Program-made: the position numbers and the translations under genes | Assembly: GCA_015065045.1 (NCBI GenBank) | Contig: SVRB01000001.1 | Span: forward strand, 1 to 57,871 | Source of the DNA: Oscillospiraceae bacterium | GTDB taxonomy: Bacteria > Bacillota > Clostridia > Oscillospirales > CAG-272 | Direction of reading: 5' to 3' | DNA: 57,871 nucleotides | Notes under the pieces: generated by a model | The model's database searches: none | What the model was told of the DNA's origin: nothing | The model's input: the letters and a program-made list of their open reading frames with translations, nothing else | Shown: one piece after another, positions 18,724-28,505 of the stretch | Position numbering within the stretch: the first letter of the stretch is position 1 | Layout of the letters: every line of letters begins with the position of its first letter

Positions 18724-19368
18724 TTAAACTATTCCATTTATGTTCTTTATTATTTCTTCAAACGAACCACACACAACACAACCCGTCTTTTTTAAAGTTG
18801 CTTCATCCGTATGCCCCTTTGAATACAAGATACAGTCTGCTCCGATCGTCTTTGCCGTTTCAAAGTCATGCAACGTATCGCCTATCAGCACACACTCGGT
18901 AGGATCAATCTTTTCGTTTTCTATAAGTCTTACTGCACGTTCAGTCTTGCTCCCTGCCTCGTGATCATTTGCCGCATCGATTTTTTCAAAGCAACCGCAT
19001 ACATCAAATTTTCTCGCATATTTCATAAGGTCGTCTACGTTCGCGGCAGATAATATATACTGCTTAACTCCGTTCTTACAGAGTATATCAACGGCATTTC
19101 TCGCACCATTTGCAAGGTCTATTTCACTTTCGTGTTTTATGTATAACTCTCCAAACAGAGGCTTTATAACCTCCATGGAAACAACGTTAAAATCAAATAT
19201 TCGTTCGTAAAATTTGTATATCGGCGTATCTATGTATGAATAATAAGTTTCAAGATCAAGCTGTGGTTTGCCATACATTTCAAGCATATCGTTCACAGCT
19301 CTGATCGACGCGTCAAGATCGTCAAGCAACGTTCCGTTCCAATCCCATATAACGTATCGATATTTCAT
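18724..19368 (-). CDS. HAD-superfamily phosphatase
   Basis: 214 residues of the haloacid dehalogenase fold: motif I WDWNGTLLD (nucleophile Asp about residue 8), motif II LSAAN (about 106), a Lys-containing stretch in the usual motif III place, and motif IV VLIGDTLHDFETA near residue 160. Closest in layout to phosphoglycolate-phosphatase-like enzymes; the second Asp of motif I is replaced (DWNGT), as in several small-molecule phosphatases. Substrate unknown. Three bases after pepT. Confidence 0.8.
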   Translation of the reverse strand: MKYRYVIWDWNGTLLDDLDASIRAVNDMLEMYGKPQLDLETYYSYIDTPIYKFYERIFDFNVVSMEVIKPLFGELYIKHESEIDLANGARNAVDILCKNGVKQYILSAANVDDLMKYARKFDVCGCFEKIDAANDHEAGSKTERAVRLIENEKIDPTECVLIGDTLHDFETAKTIGADCILYSKGHTDEATLKKTGCVVCGSFEEIIKNINGIV

Positions 19369-19371
19369 ATA

Positions 19372-20580
19372 TCACCTATATGCCTCAACGATATTTATCA
19401 TCATTTCAACAGCCTTATCCATATCCTCAACAACGGCGTACTCGTGTCTGCCGTGATGATTACCCGATCCTGTTCCCAAATTCGGACAAGGTAGTCCCAT
19501 AAATGACAGCTGCGCACCGTCGGTTCCACCACGTATCGCGCACACGTCAACTACCCCTCCTGCTTTTATTACGGCAGATTCTGCATTTTCTATCAAATGC
19601 TTGTGCGGCAATATCTTTTCAGCCATATTGCTGTATCTTTCAAACAGCTCGACCTTCACTGTATCTTCACCGTATTTAGCATTGAGGTATTCGCCTATTT
19701 TCACAAATATTTCTCTCTTCTTTTGCATCTGTTCCTTATCAAAATCACGCAAAAGATATCTCATTTCTGCCCTCTCAACATCTGACGTCATATCCATCAA
19801 ATGATAAAAGCCCTCGTGTCCTTCTGTATACTCGGGACGCTCGTTTTTTGGCAGCATTGAATCGAATTCCATAGCAATATTATTTGCATTTTTCATACCG
19901 CCTTGCTTTGCCGTTCCCGTGTGAACTGACTTACCGAAAACAGTTACCCTCGCATTTACGGCATTAAACGTTTCATACTCTACCTGACCAAAATCGCCGC
20001 CGTCCATTGTATATGCGAAATCTGCACCAAACTTTTCTATGTCAAAATAATCTGAGCCTCTGTTTATTTCCTCGTCAGGTGTGAAAGCTATACATACCTC
20101 TCCGTGAAGAATGGCAGGATCGTTCATCAGGCGTTCTGCCATAGTCATTATCTCGGCAATTCCCGCCTTATTGTCAGCACCCAAAATAGTCGTGCCATCC
20201 GTTACAACGAGACTACAGCCCTTATACTTTTCAAGTGAAGGCATTATAACGTTACCCTCTTTGTTAAGCACAATCTGACTCCCATCATAATCGGATATCA
20301 CTCTCGGCTTAACGTTTCTGTATTCAACATCGCTTATCGTATCAAGATGCGCTATAAACCCGATTGTTTTACCCATAACCAACTCGGAATTTGCGGGTAT
20401 TTTTGCATACACGTATGAACGCTCATCAACGCTTACATCACCTACACCCAACGCCTTTAACTCGGACACAAGGTATTCAGCAAATTCAAGCTGTTCGGGA
20501 GTTGACGGACTTGTCACGCTGTTTTCATCAGAGCCTGTTTCAAACTCCGTATACTTTATAAGTCTTTCGTATGCTCTCAC
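19372..20580 (-). CDS. pepT: Tripeptidase T
   Basis: 402-residue M20 zinc aminopeptidase releasing N-terminal residues from tripeptides in the cytoplasm. Zinc-site motifs are GFIAHLDT (about residue 75), ILGADNKAGIAE (about 152), FTPDEEINRGSD (about 185) and TMDGG (about 206). The start is GTG at 20580 after AAAGGGGCG. First gene of an operon with the HAD phosphatase and mntP, under a strong sigma-A promoter. Confidence 0.93.
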   Translation of the reverse strand: MRAYERLIKYTEFETGSDENSVTSPSTPEQLEFAEYLVSELKALGVGDVSVDERSYVYAKIPANSELVMGKTIGFIAHLDTISDVEYRNVKPRVISDYDGSQIVLNKEGNVIMPSLEKYKGCSLVVTDGTTILGADNKAGIAEIMTMAERLMNDPAILHGEVCIAFTPDEEINRGSDYFDIEKFGADFAYTMDGGDFGQVEYETFNAVNARVTVFGKSVHTGTAKQGGMKNANNIAMEFDSMLPKNERPEYTEGHEGFYHLMDMTSDVERAEMRYLLRDFDKEQMQKKREIFVKIGEYLNAKYGEDTVKVELFERYSNMAEKILPHKHLIENAESAVIKAGGVVDVCAIRGGTDGAQLSFMGLPCPNLGTGSGNHHGRHEYAVVEDMDKAVEMMINIVEAYR

Positions 20581-20616
20581 TTATTTCGCCCCTTTTACAT
20601 CTAAAAAACTTTTTTT

Positions 20617-20646
20617 ATTATACTTCAAAAAATATGTAACTGTCAA
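20617..20646 (-). promoter_or_regulatory. Sigma-A promoter of pepT operon
   Basis: Consensus TTGACA (20646-20641) and TATAAT (20622-20617) on the minus strand, spacer 18. Confidence 0.72.
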
Positions 20647-20715
20647 CACAAATATCCCTTTTATCATGTCATATCACACATTTTTACATATTTTTCTAAA
20701 AATATTATTTTCTTA

Positions 20716-20744
20716 TTGAATTATTTTTCTCGATATGTTATAAT
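20716..20744 (+). promoter_or_regulatory. Sigma-A promoter of the Ldh2-type gene
   Basis: TTGAAT (20716-20721), 17 bases, perfect TATAAT (20739-20744). Divergent from the pepT promoter; leader of about 70 bases with GAAAGGAA as ribosome binding site. Confidence 0.7.
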
Positions 20745-20821
20745 AATAAGTGGTCTAAATGAAAATATATTTCTTAGTTATACCAATAATTCTAATCTTA
20801 ATTTTGAAAGGAATTTAAACA

Positions 20822-21922
20822 ATGGCAGATTTGAAATTTTCCTACGAAAACCTTAAAAAATTCTGTGAAGACATCTTCTGTAAGTTCGGTTTTGACAAAA
20901 GATCAAGTGAAATTATCACAGACGTTCTTCTTCTCTCCGACCTCTACGGTATAGATTCACACGGCACACAGCGTCTTATGCGTTACTACAAGCACCTCCA
21001 GACAGGTCTTATCAAGGGTGACGCTAAAGCTGAAACAGTTTACGAAACTCCTATCTCCGCTGTTATCGATGCAAAGGAAGGTATGGGACAGCTCGTTAGC
21101 TACGACGCTATGAACCTCGCTATCGAAAAGGCTGAAAAATCCGGTATCGGTATGGTTACTGTTAAAAACTCTAACCACTACGGTATTGCTGGTTACTACG
21201 CAAAAATGGCTTGCGATAAGGGTCTTATCGGTATTTCTCTTACAAACACAGAAGCTATCATGGTTCCTACATTCGCACGTAAAGCTATGCTCGGAACTAA
21301 CCCCATCGCTGTTGCTGTTCCCGCTGAACCCTACCCCTTCTTCTTCGATGCTTCTACATCTATAGTTACAAGAGGTAAGCTCGAACTCTACAAGAAGCTT
21401 GAAAAAGAAATGCCCGACTGTTGGGCACTTGATGCTGAGGGCAAAGTAAACACAAGCGCTCCTCACGTTCTTGACTGCATCGCAGCTCACAAGGGCGGCG
21501 GTATTCTCCCTCTCGGCGGCGCTTATGAAAAAACAGGTAGCCACAAGGGTTACGGTTACGGTATGCTTTGCGAAATCTTCAGCGCTATTCTCGCTCAGGG
21601 TGTTACAAGTGATAAAACTTACAAGGATGGAAAGGCTCTCATCTGCCACGGTTTCATTGCTATAAATCCCAACCTCTTTGGTGATCCCGAAGCTATCAAG
21701 GCTCACTTCTCTTCATTCCTTGAGGATTTGCGTAATGCTCCTAAGGCTGACGGTTGTGACAGAATATACACACACGGCGAAAAAGAAATTATCGCTATGG
21801 AAGACAGATTGGCTAACGGTATTGCTATTAACATTAACACAGTTAAAGAAATGAAGAGCTGCGCAGAAGGCTTCGGTATGAGCTTCTCTGACTACTTCGG
21901 CAATATCGCTGACAACATCTAA
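20822..21922 (+). CDS. Ldh2/MDH2-family NAD(P)-dependent dehydrogenase
   Basis: 366-residue member of the malate/L-lactate dehydrogenase family that is unrelated to the Rossmann type. Motifs include SDLYGIDSHGTQRL (about residues 39-52, with the catalytic His), VKNSNHYGIAGYYA (about 116-129) and MLGTNPIAVAVPA. It reduces or oxidises a 2-hydroxy/2-oxo acid; malate, lactate, ureidoglycolate or similar cannot be told apart by eye. Single gene with its own promoter and terminator. Codon use is rich in GGT, GCT, CTC and TAC compared with its neighbours, which suggests high expression. Confidence 0.85.
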   Translation: MADLKFSYENLKKFCEDIFCKFGFDKRSSEIITDVLLLSDLYGIDSHGTQRLMRYYKHLQTGLIKGDAKAETVYETPISAVIDAKEGMGQLVSYDAMNLAIEKAEKSGIGMVTVKNSNHYGIAGYYAKMACDKGLIGISLTNTEAIMVPTFARKAMLGTNPIAVAVPAEPYPFFFDASTSIVTRGKLELYKKLEKEMPDCWALDAEGKVNTSAPHVLDCIAAHKGGGILPLGGAYEKTGSHKGYGYGMLCEIFSAILAQGVTSDKTYKDGKALICHGFIAINPNLFGDPEAIKAHFSSFLEDLRNAPKADGCDRIYTHGEKEIIAMEDRLANGIAININTVKEMKSCAEGFGMSFSDYFGNIADNI

Positions 21923-21940
21923 TTTCTAATGTTTCTATAA

Positions 21941-21973
21941 AATCCTATGTGTAAATCACACATAGGATTTTTT
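21941..21973 (+). terminator. Terminator of the Ldh2-type gene
   Basis: Stem ATCCTATGTGT / ACACATAGGAT with T6 following on the plus strand. Confidence 0.88.
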
Positions 21974-21980
21974 ATATGCA

Positions 21981-22020
21981 AAAAAAGATAACGCTTAACA
22001 ATTTAAGCGTTATCTTTTTT
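21981..22020 (-). terminator. Terminator of the first surface-protein gene
   Basis: Eighteen-base stem built on GATAACGCTTAA / TTAAGCGTTATC with A6/T6 flanks and a four-base loop; next to the stop of the minus-strand gene. Confidence 0.88.
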
Positions 22021-22023
22021 ATT

Positions 22024-25000
22024 TTATGCTACAAAAGAATAGTTCTCAATCGGAGTGAGCACTTCGCCGGGCAAGCATATCTTTAAAGTAAAGGTATACT
22101 CTGTTCCCTCTGTAAGCTCGATATCCGACAAGTCTACGTTTGACAAATCTATTGTGGAAGCAAACGTTGTTCTCCACTTTGTAGATTTAGCTGCTTTATA
22201 GTAAACTGTCTGTACGTCGTTTCCGTCAGAAATCTCAACTTCAACGTAGATAATCTGTCTGTTTGACTTTACTGTACCGTTAACAACTCCGTTTGCAAGG
22301 TCTTTATCCAATGACAAATCTGTTACGATCGTTGTTTCTTCATCACTGTGGCCTGTTACAAGCTCGGGAATAGCTATCGGGATTGAACCTTCTGTAAACA
22401 GCTTTTCATAAGTATATGTGTTTTCAGCCCAACAGTTATAAAGCTTGGGATTATTTATACACTCGATTACTGTTACTGTCTGATTTACGGGGTCAACACT
22501 CGAAACCATTCTCATATGGCCGTATATACCATACTGTGTATTAGATTTATAGTATACTGTAGCATCTCCGGGCTGAAGCTGGTCGTATGCTGCATATATT
22601 GCATCTCTGCCGTTTCTTTCTAATATGTCAGTTGTATAAACATACGCATTTCCATCTTCGTCAAAGCAAGTGTAATCGCCTACTTTAACTGTATTCTGAC
22701 TTGCACCTGGAATCATATCTCTTGTACCGATAATAATACTGCCGTTTGAAAGACTTGATCTGTTATTTATTATTGTATTCCAAGAGGTAATAACAGACGT
22801 TGAACAGTCTGAACCCGGGAAATTCATATAGTTTTGATATCCCTGTGTCTTATCGGCCTCTGTTTTTCCACACGGAATAACACCTGCCATTGTCTGTAAT
22901 TTATTCAAATCAAGTACGTTAACCTGTCTTTCTTCACCTGTTTCTTCGTCTGTAACAGTTGTTACTGTCATATATTTTTCGAATGACTCAAGCTGTGAAG
23001 ATTTGTTGTTTGTATAAGGAATTCCTGAATATGTTTTTCCTGCTTCAAAATACAAGTTTGTGCTTACGCTTGAACCTGAACCGTTATAAAGCCAGAAGCT
23101 CTCGCTCGGTGTCCATTCCATATTCATCTGCGCTCTCATATATGCAACTACCTGTGCTCTGAGAGCTGATGTGTCGGCATAATTTTGTGTTACATCGTAG
23201 TTATCAAAAGCATTTATAACGTTTGTCTGGAGATATGTCTTTGTCTCCTGTGTTGCTTCTGTTCCTGCAATTACTGCCTTTGCAAGCTCATATACATTCT
23301 TTCTTACAGGATTAGAGTAAACATAAAATGTTTCACCGTTATAAGCCAATTTCATATATGCCTTTGCAATATAATCAACCTTTGCTCTGTTTAAGGGAAT
23401 GTTGCTTACCGTGCCTGAATATCTGAAACCGTTTGATGTTGTTTCATCATAATCATCAGCCTGAGGAGCAAGAACTGTCATTCCTGCTGTCTGCTCAAAA
23501 TTAAGCTTAGAAGCATCGTTCAAAACGTCTGCAGTTACGCTAATTATACCGTATTCTTCGATCGTCATTCCTGACTGTAATGTGTTTACCGTGTTTGCTA
23601 CAAAGCGTATGCCTTGTGCGTTTCCGTTTGTTATAAGTTCAGGTGTGCTGTTAAGTGTCAATGTGGGAACTTCGATTACTTCTACTGAGCTCGTGTAGAA
23701 TGTATTTGTTCCGTATTTATAAGTTGCTGTCTTTGTTCCTGCTGTTGATGTATCGCAAGCTACTGTGAATGCTTTATCTGCAGGATCGTATTTTACAACC
23801 TTGTTTGTGTAAGTGGTTGTATTATCATATTTATTCTGATAATTCACCAAAAGCTCCGCTCCCTCTGCTACAAGAGATTCGCCCTTCAATACACTTACGG
23901 GAGTTGCGGGAGCATTGGTCATACTTACGCTTGTAATCCAAGCTGCAGGGTAAGTAATATCAAAGCCTGTCGCACTTGTAATAAACGTATCGAGCAAGAA
24001 ATTCGCTGAGCTTCCGCTTGACTTTGCTGTCAATGATGCATTAGAAATATTCAATCTATATTCGCCTGCTTCATAGTTTGCAGCTGTAGAATACCAACGG
24101 GAAACCTTTGCGGAAGAATTATAGTATGAACCGCCGTACACATTTATTTCTACAATATTTCCTTCAGTTGCAAAACGGCCCTTACCTGTTGCATAAATCT
24201 GCTGACCGAACGTAGCGCCTGCATAAAGGTCGATCTGTATATCACCGTCCTGTGTTGCGTCAATAGCTCTGTTTGAGCCGCCGCATACATACCCGTTAAT
24301 TATACCGCCTTCAATGCTTATTTTTACGTTACCTGTGTGCTTGTAAACAACACCTGATGCACCGTTTGTCCACATGGATCCACAGATATTTGCAAATCTT
24401 CCTGATTTAATTGTTATATCAGTATCTCCTGTGAAATTGTTGTATCTTGTACCACCTACGATGGACAAAAGTGTGCTTGAATTGTTTGTTCCGCTTGTGT
24501 TGGAAGAATCAATTCCCTGTCCCATCACAATCTTATTTCCGTTAGCGCAGATCGCTCTGAGTGTTCCGGTTGTCTTGATTGCAATATTTTCAAATTCTGT
24601 AGGTGCGCCGAGAGTAATCTGCGCAGGTTCGGAAATACCCAAGTATGCTCCTGAACCGTTTGTTTTGTAGTTCACACCGTTATAAACACTTGTAATAACG
24701 ATGGGCTTGTCTGACTCAGGCAAAATAAAATCTCTGTTTGATGAGCTTGAACCGTAGCTGTCATCTCCGTCAATCACAACAGGACCACATACTACTATCG
24801 TTCCTCCTGTGTTGATCAATTTTTCTGCCGCCTGATAAAGGGCTGTAAGATAGTACTTTTTATTGTAATACTGTGAATTGGTTGAATCATTGACCATTGC
24901 CTGTCTCGCTGTTGACGGATAAAGAGGGGTATTTGCTGTCTTTCCATCTCCGCCTACTGTTGCATTGTCTGAGATAAATACAACATTATCGGACACTTCA

Positions 25001-25095
25001 ACCGTTGCTGCTGATGTGGTAAACGTCATCGCCGAAAGAGCTGCTATAAGCACAACAACCATCGCCGCTGACATACACGCATAAAACCTTTTCAT
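22024..25095 (-). CDS. Secreted beta-helix / Cys-His hydrolase-like protein A
   Basis: 1,023 residues. The ATG at 25095 follows GGAGGA; the frame extends 12 codons further without a better site. A signal peptide (Lys-Arg then a long hydrophobic stretch, cleavage near TTSAATVE) sends it out. Residues about 60-370 are repetitive, with IVVCGPVVIDGD, ITIKSGRFANICG and VKISIEGGIINGYVCGG, like a right-handed beta-helix. The middle has an immunoglobulin-like segment (about 390-500) and a unique region. The C-terminal part has SDCSTSV (Cys764) and GHMRMV (His860) followed by IECIN, the order of an NlpC/CHAP-type cysteine hydrolase. The last about 100 residues are another beta domain. No LPxTG or SLH motif is seen. 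Paralogue of the next gene; function inferred only. Confidence 0.72.
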   Translation of the reverse strand: MKRFYACMSAAMVVVLIAALSAMTFTTSAATVEVSDNVVFISDNATVGGDGKTANTPLYPSTARQAMVNDSTNSQYYNKKYYLTALYQAAEKLINTGGTIVVCGPVVIDGDDSYGSSSSNRDFILPESDKPIVITSVYNGVNYKTNGSGAYLGISEPAQITLGAPTEFENIAIKTTGTLRAICANGNKIVMGQGIDSSNTSGTNNSSTLLSIVGGTRYNNFTGDTDITIKSGRFANICGSMWTNGASGVVYKHTGNVKISIEGGIINGYVCGGSNRAIDATQDGDIQIDLYAGATFGQQIYATGKGRFATEGNIVEINVYGGSYYNSSAKVSRWYSTAANYEAGEYRLNISNASLTAKSSGSSANFLLDTFITSATGFDITYPAAWITSVSMTNAPATPVSVLKGESLVAEGAELLVNYQNKYDNTTTYTNKVVKYDPADKAFTVACDTSTAGTKTATYKYGTNTFYTSSVEVIEVPTLTLNSTPELITNGNAQGIRFVANTVNTLQSGMTIEEYGIISVTADVLNDASKLNFEQTAGMTVLAPQADDYDETTSNGFRYSGTVSNIPLNRAKVDYIAKAYMKLAYNGETFYVYSNPVRKNVYELAKAVIAGTEATQETKTYLQTNVINAFDNYDVTQNYADTSALRAQVVAYMRAQMNMEWTPSESFWLYNGSGSSVSTNLYFEAGKTYSGIPYTNNKSSQLESFEKYMTVTTVTDEETGEERQVNVLDLNKLQTMAGVIPCGKTEADKTQGYQNYMNFPGSDCSTSVITSWNTIINNRSSLSNGSIIIGTRDMIPGASQNTVKVGDYTCFDEDGNAYVYTTDILERNGRDAIYAAYDQLQPGDATVYYKSNTQYGIYGHMRMVSSVDPVNQTVTVIECINNPKLYNCWAENTYTYEKLFTEGSIPIAIPELVTGHSDEETTIVTDLSLDKDLANGVVNGTVKSNRQIIYVEVEISDGNDVQTVYYKAAKSTKWRTTFASTIDLSNVDLSDIELTEGTEYTFTLKICLPGEVLTPIENYSFVA

Positions 25096-25135
25096 AAATA
25101 TCCTCCATTTTTTATTTTTTTGTGAGCTCAATCAT

Positions 25136-25164
25136 ATTTTACAACGCGCAAATTGGTTAGTCAA
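25136..25164 (-). promoter_or_regulatory. Sigma-A promoter of surface protein A
   Basis: TTGACT (25164-25159), 17 bases, TAAAAT (25141-25136) on the minus strand, about 40 bases before the ATG. Confidence 0.6.
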
Positions 25165-25267
25165 TACATTTTTGTTATTTTTTTCCATTTATTATAATTT
25201 TTGTTAGTATTAACAAAATATGTGCTATAATCTTTGTTACATTGGAACAAGATTTTTTTATTTAATA

Positions 25268-25310
25268 ACACCTCATCCACCGCTACTGCGGTCCCCCTTC
25301 CCCTCAAGAT
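25268..25310. repeat. Candidate dispersed GC-rich hairpin repeat
   Basis: A GC-rich island in AT-rich DNA between the two surface-protein genes: on the minus strand GGGGAAGGGGGACC, then ACCGC/GCGGT closing a four-base loop (25279-25292), then GGTGGATGAGGTG. From memory, similar boxes are scattered through clostridial genomes; only one copy is visible here. The rest of 25165-25351 is AT-rich without a gene. Confidence 0.4.
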
Positions 25311-25351
25311 TAAGGCTTTGGATTATAATTTTCATTTTTTACTATAAAAAT

Positions 25352-25393
25352 AAAAATTCCACAAACCGTTTGTTTTGGTTTGTGGAATTTTTT
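25352..25393 (-). terminator. Terminator of surface protein B
   Basis: Stem AAATTCCACAAACC / GGTTTGTGGAATTT with a T-run on the minus strand, 44 bases after the stop. Confidence 0.85.
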
Positions 25394-25436
25394 CTCTATT
25401 TAATTTTTTCGACAGAAACAGTACAAATTCTAAGCA

Positions 25437-28400
25437 TTAGTTTGCTGTAAATGTATAGTTCTTAATCGGTGTAATAACCTCACCGGGCAAACATACTTTT
25501 AAAGTAAACGTATATTCTGTTCCGGGTGTAAGCGTTATTTTAGACATATCAATTTCTGATAAATCTACTTCAGAAGCAAACGTTGTTTTCCACTTTGTAG
25601 ATTTCTGTACCTTGTAATATACCGGCTGAGTGTTATCTCCATTCTTAACTTCAACTTCCAAGTAAACAATCTGTCTATTCGACTTTACTTTTCCGCTCAG
25701 TACACCATTGGAGAGATCTGTATCAAGCGACAAGTCTGTCACTATAGTTGTTTCCTCATCACTATGACCTGTTACAAGTTCGGGAATAGTTATCGGAATT
25801 GAACCTTCAGAATACAGCTTTTCATAAGTATATATTTTTTCCTCCCAACAGTTATAGAGAGTAGGATCGTTTATACATTCTATAACCATTACTTCGTTTT
25901 CATCGACTCTACAATCGGGATTATTAGGATCATATACTTCTGACACCATTCTCATATGACCGTATATTCCATACTGTGTATTGGATTTATAATATACGGT
26001 AGCATCTCCGGGCTGAAGCTGGTCATATGCCGCATATATTGCATCTTTGCCGTTTCTTTCTAATATGTCAGTTGTATATACATACGCATTTCCGTCTTCA
26101 TCAAAGCAAGTATAATTACCCACTGTAATTGTATTTTGACTTCCACCGGGAATCATATCTCTTGTGCCAATAACAACACTTAAAAGACTTGATCTATTAT
26201 TTATAATCGTGTTCCAAGAGGTTACAACTGACGTTGAACAGTCTGATCCGGGGAAATTAAGGTAATTCTGATAGCCAAGTGTCTTATTAGTGTTATTATG
26301 AGAATAATAATAATTTCCACTATATTTCACCACACCTGCTGAGGTTACATTAAATGTACCATTTTCTATAAACTTTTCAAATGATTCTTTCTGTGATGAT
26401 TTATTATTAGTATATGGAATTCCTGTATAAGTTTGTCCTTTTTTGAAATACAAAGTGGTTGTAACACCGCCGCCTGAAGTATCCGGATCATTATAAATAA
26501 GAAAATTCTCATTCGGAATCCACGTGATATTCATCTGAGCTCTCATATAATCTACAACTTGCTGTCTAAGAGCTGCGATTGATTTTGCATCCACATATGC
26601 CTGATTTGCATTATAATTGTTAAACTTGGATATTACGTTATTATTAAGATACGTCCTTGTATCAGATGATTCATCTGAATTTTCCGCTGCAGCCTGTTGA
26701 GCAATCTTATACGGATTTCTTCTTATTGGATCAGAGTAAACATAGAATGTTTCATTGTTATATGTTATTTTCAAATAAGCTCTTGCAACATAGTCAATCT
26801 TAAAACGATTCAACGGAATATCTTCTATAGTGCAAGAATACTGACTTGCAGTATTATAATCGGTATCTCCAATAGTAAGTATTTCCATTCCCACAGTCTG
26901 ATCAAAGTCAAGCTTTGATTCATCGTTGAGAATATCAGATTGAACAGCAATCACACCACGTTCAGCTATCGTCATACCTGTAGGTAAATTACCGGAATAG
27001 TTTACAACAAAACGAAGACCCTGTGTATTACCGTCACTCTCTGTTTTTATTTTTGCACCTTTCACAGAAAAATCTATTACATTTACTGTACCTGTGCAAC
27101 TGTAATCACCATACTTATACGTAACCGACTTTGATCCAACTGTACTTGTATCACATATAGCAGAAAATGCCTTGTCTTCAGGAGAATACTCAATTGTTTT
27201 TGTTTTGTTGTTGTTATACTTTACAGAAAGCTTTGCCCCCTCCGCAGTAGGTTGTTTACCATTTAATACAAATGAGGGAGATTTCGGAACAATTACCCAA
27301 TCACACTCAGAAATCCAAGATGCAGGATATGTAATGTCAGTTGTAGCAGGAGCATTGTTAATAAAATTATTAACTAATGTATCGGTCAATCCGGTTTTTG
27401 AAAGATTTAAATATATTTTATATGCGGACTTGTTTACGTTTGATTCATGCTCTTTTACTATTGCAGACGTTGTTGTAAATGTACCACCATAAATATTTAC
27501 CTTAACTATATTTCCGGTTGTAGAAAATCCACCTTTACCTGTAATATAAATCGGTTTTTCTATTGTACCACTATGAATATCTATCTGGATATTACCATTT
27601 AGTGTGTTGGGGGTAGACTGGCTGCTATTGTATATATCACCACCGCAAACATTACCTCTTACTCTAGTCGTGCCCTGAATAGATATTTTTACATTCATAT
27701 CGTTTGTATAATTTCCCGATATAGCAGAGTACGTTGTTCCGCATATGTTATTATATACACCCGATTTGATTGTAATGTCTGAATTTCCTTCAAAACTTTC
27801 ATATCTTGTGCCGCCGGCAATTGACAACAAATTATTTGCTGTAGTAGTAGATGAACCTGTATTAAGGTTTTCACCCATTACAATTTTATTACCATTTGCA
27901 CATATCGCTCTATTAGTGCTACCACTAGGTATGCTTATTTTCATATTATTAAACTCTGTAGGAGCTCCAAGAGTAATATGAGCTGGCGTTTTTATTTCAA
28001 GATAAGCAGATGATGTAAAATCATATTGACCATACTTACTTGTGATAACTATCGGTTTATCGGATTCCGGCAGAATAAAGTCTCTATGCCAATCTCCGCT
28101 TCCGTACGAGGAATATGCATCAATCAAAACAGGACCACATATTACTATTGTACCACCTGTATCAACCAGCTGCTCTGCTGCCTGATATAATGCAGTTTTA
28201 TAGTAGTACCTTCCGTATTTATTTCCATAACTATTAGTCGCTGTTTTTTCATCAATTAACGAAGCACTAGGAGTATATGGTTTAAGCGGATTTTTCGGCG
28301 ACGATCCGCTTCCGTCAGAACCGGACGGTTGCGTATCCGAAACAAACACAACGTTATCATATACTTCAGTTGTCGCTGCCGATGCTGTGGTAAATGTCAT

Positions 28401-28466
28401 AACTGACATTGCCGCGATAACAATTACAATCATCGCCATCGACATAAATACATAAAATCTTTTCAT
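25437..28466 (-). CDS. Secreted beta-helix / Cys-His hydrolase-like protein B
   Basis: 1,009 residues, a tandem paralogue of the preceding entry with the same order: signal peptide (MKRFYVFMSM start, cleavage near ASAATTEV), beta-helix-like repeats (ITIKSGVYNNICG, VKISIQGTTRVRGNVCGG), immunoglobulin-like segment, helical linker with VVDYMRAQMNITW, then SDCSTSV (Cys743) and GHMRMV (His837), and a final beta domain ending in PIKNYTFTA. The C-terminal 300 residues are far more conserved between the two than the beta-helix parts. ATG 28466 is chosen because GGAGG precedes it; the frame is open 16 codons further. Own promoter and terminator, so the two copies can be expressed separately. Confidence 0.72.
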   Translation of the reverse strand: MKRFYVFMSMAMIVIVIAAMSVMTFTTASAATTEVYDNVVFVSDTQPSGSDGSGSSPKNPLKPYTPSASLIDEKTATNSYGNKYGRYYYKTALYQAAEQLVDTGGTIVICGPVLIDAYSSYGSGDWHRDFILPESDKPIVITSKYGQYDFTSSAYLEIKTPAHITLGAPTEFNNMKISIPSGSTNRAICANGNKIVMGENLNTGSSTTTANNLLSIAGGTRYESFEGNSDITIKSGVYNNICGTTYSAISGNYTNDMNVKISIQGTTRVRGNVCGGDIYNSSQSTPNTLNGNIQIDIHSGTIEKPIYITGKGGFSTTGNIVKVNIYGGTFTTTSAIVKEHESNVNKSAYKIYLNLSKTGLTDTLVNNFINNAPATTDITYPASWISECDWVIVPKSPSFVLNGKQPTAEGAKLSVKYNNNKTKTIEYSPEDKAFSAICDTSTVGSKSVTYKYGDYSCTGTVNVIDFSVKGAKIKTESDGNTQGLRFVVNYSGNLPTGMTIAERGVIAVQSDILNDESKLDFDQTVGMEILTIGDTDYNTASQYSCTIEDIPLNRFKIDYVARAYLKITYNNETFYVYSDPIRRNPYKIAQQAAAENSDESSDTRTYLNNNVISKFNNYNANQAYVDAKSIAALRQQVVDYMRAQMNITWIPNENFLIYNDPDTSGGGVTTTLYFKKGQTYTGIPYTNNKSSQKESFEKFIENGTFNVTSAGVVKYSGNYYYSHNNTNKTLGYQNYLNFPGSDCSTSVVTSWNTIINNRSSLLSVVIGTRDMIPGGSQNTITVGNYTCFDEDGNAYVYTTDILERNGKDAIYAAYDQLQPGDATVYYKSNTQYGIYGHMRMVSEVYDPNNPDCRVDENEVMVIECINDPTLYNCWEEKIYTYEKLYSEGSIPITIPELVTGHSDEETTIVTDLSLDTDLSNGVLSGKVKSNRQIVYLEVEVKNGDNTQPVYYKVQKSTKWKTTFASEVDLSEIDMSKITLTPGTEYTFTLKVCLPGEVITPIKNYTFTAN

Positions 28467-28505
28467 AAACATCCTCCGCTGGAAGTTCAAAATATATACA
28501 TATTT

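Noticed and set aside
20957..21706. 249-codon minus-strand frame inside the Ldh2-type gene
   Set aside because: Shadow of a strongly biased gene; the plus frame matches a known family over its full length.
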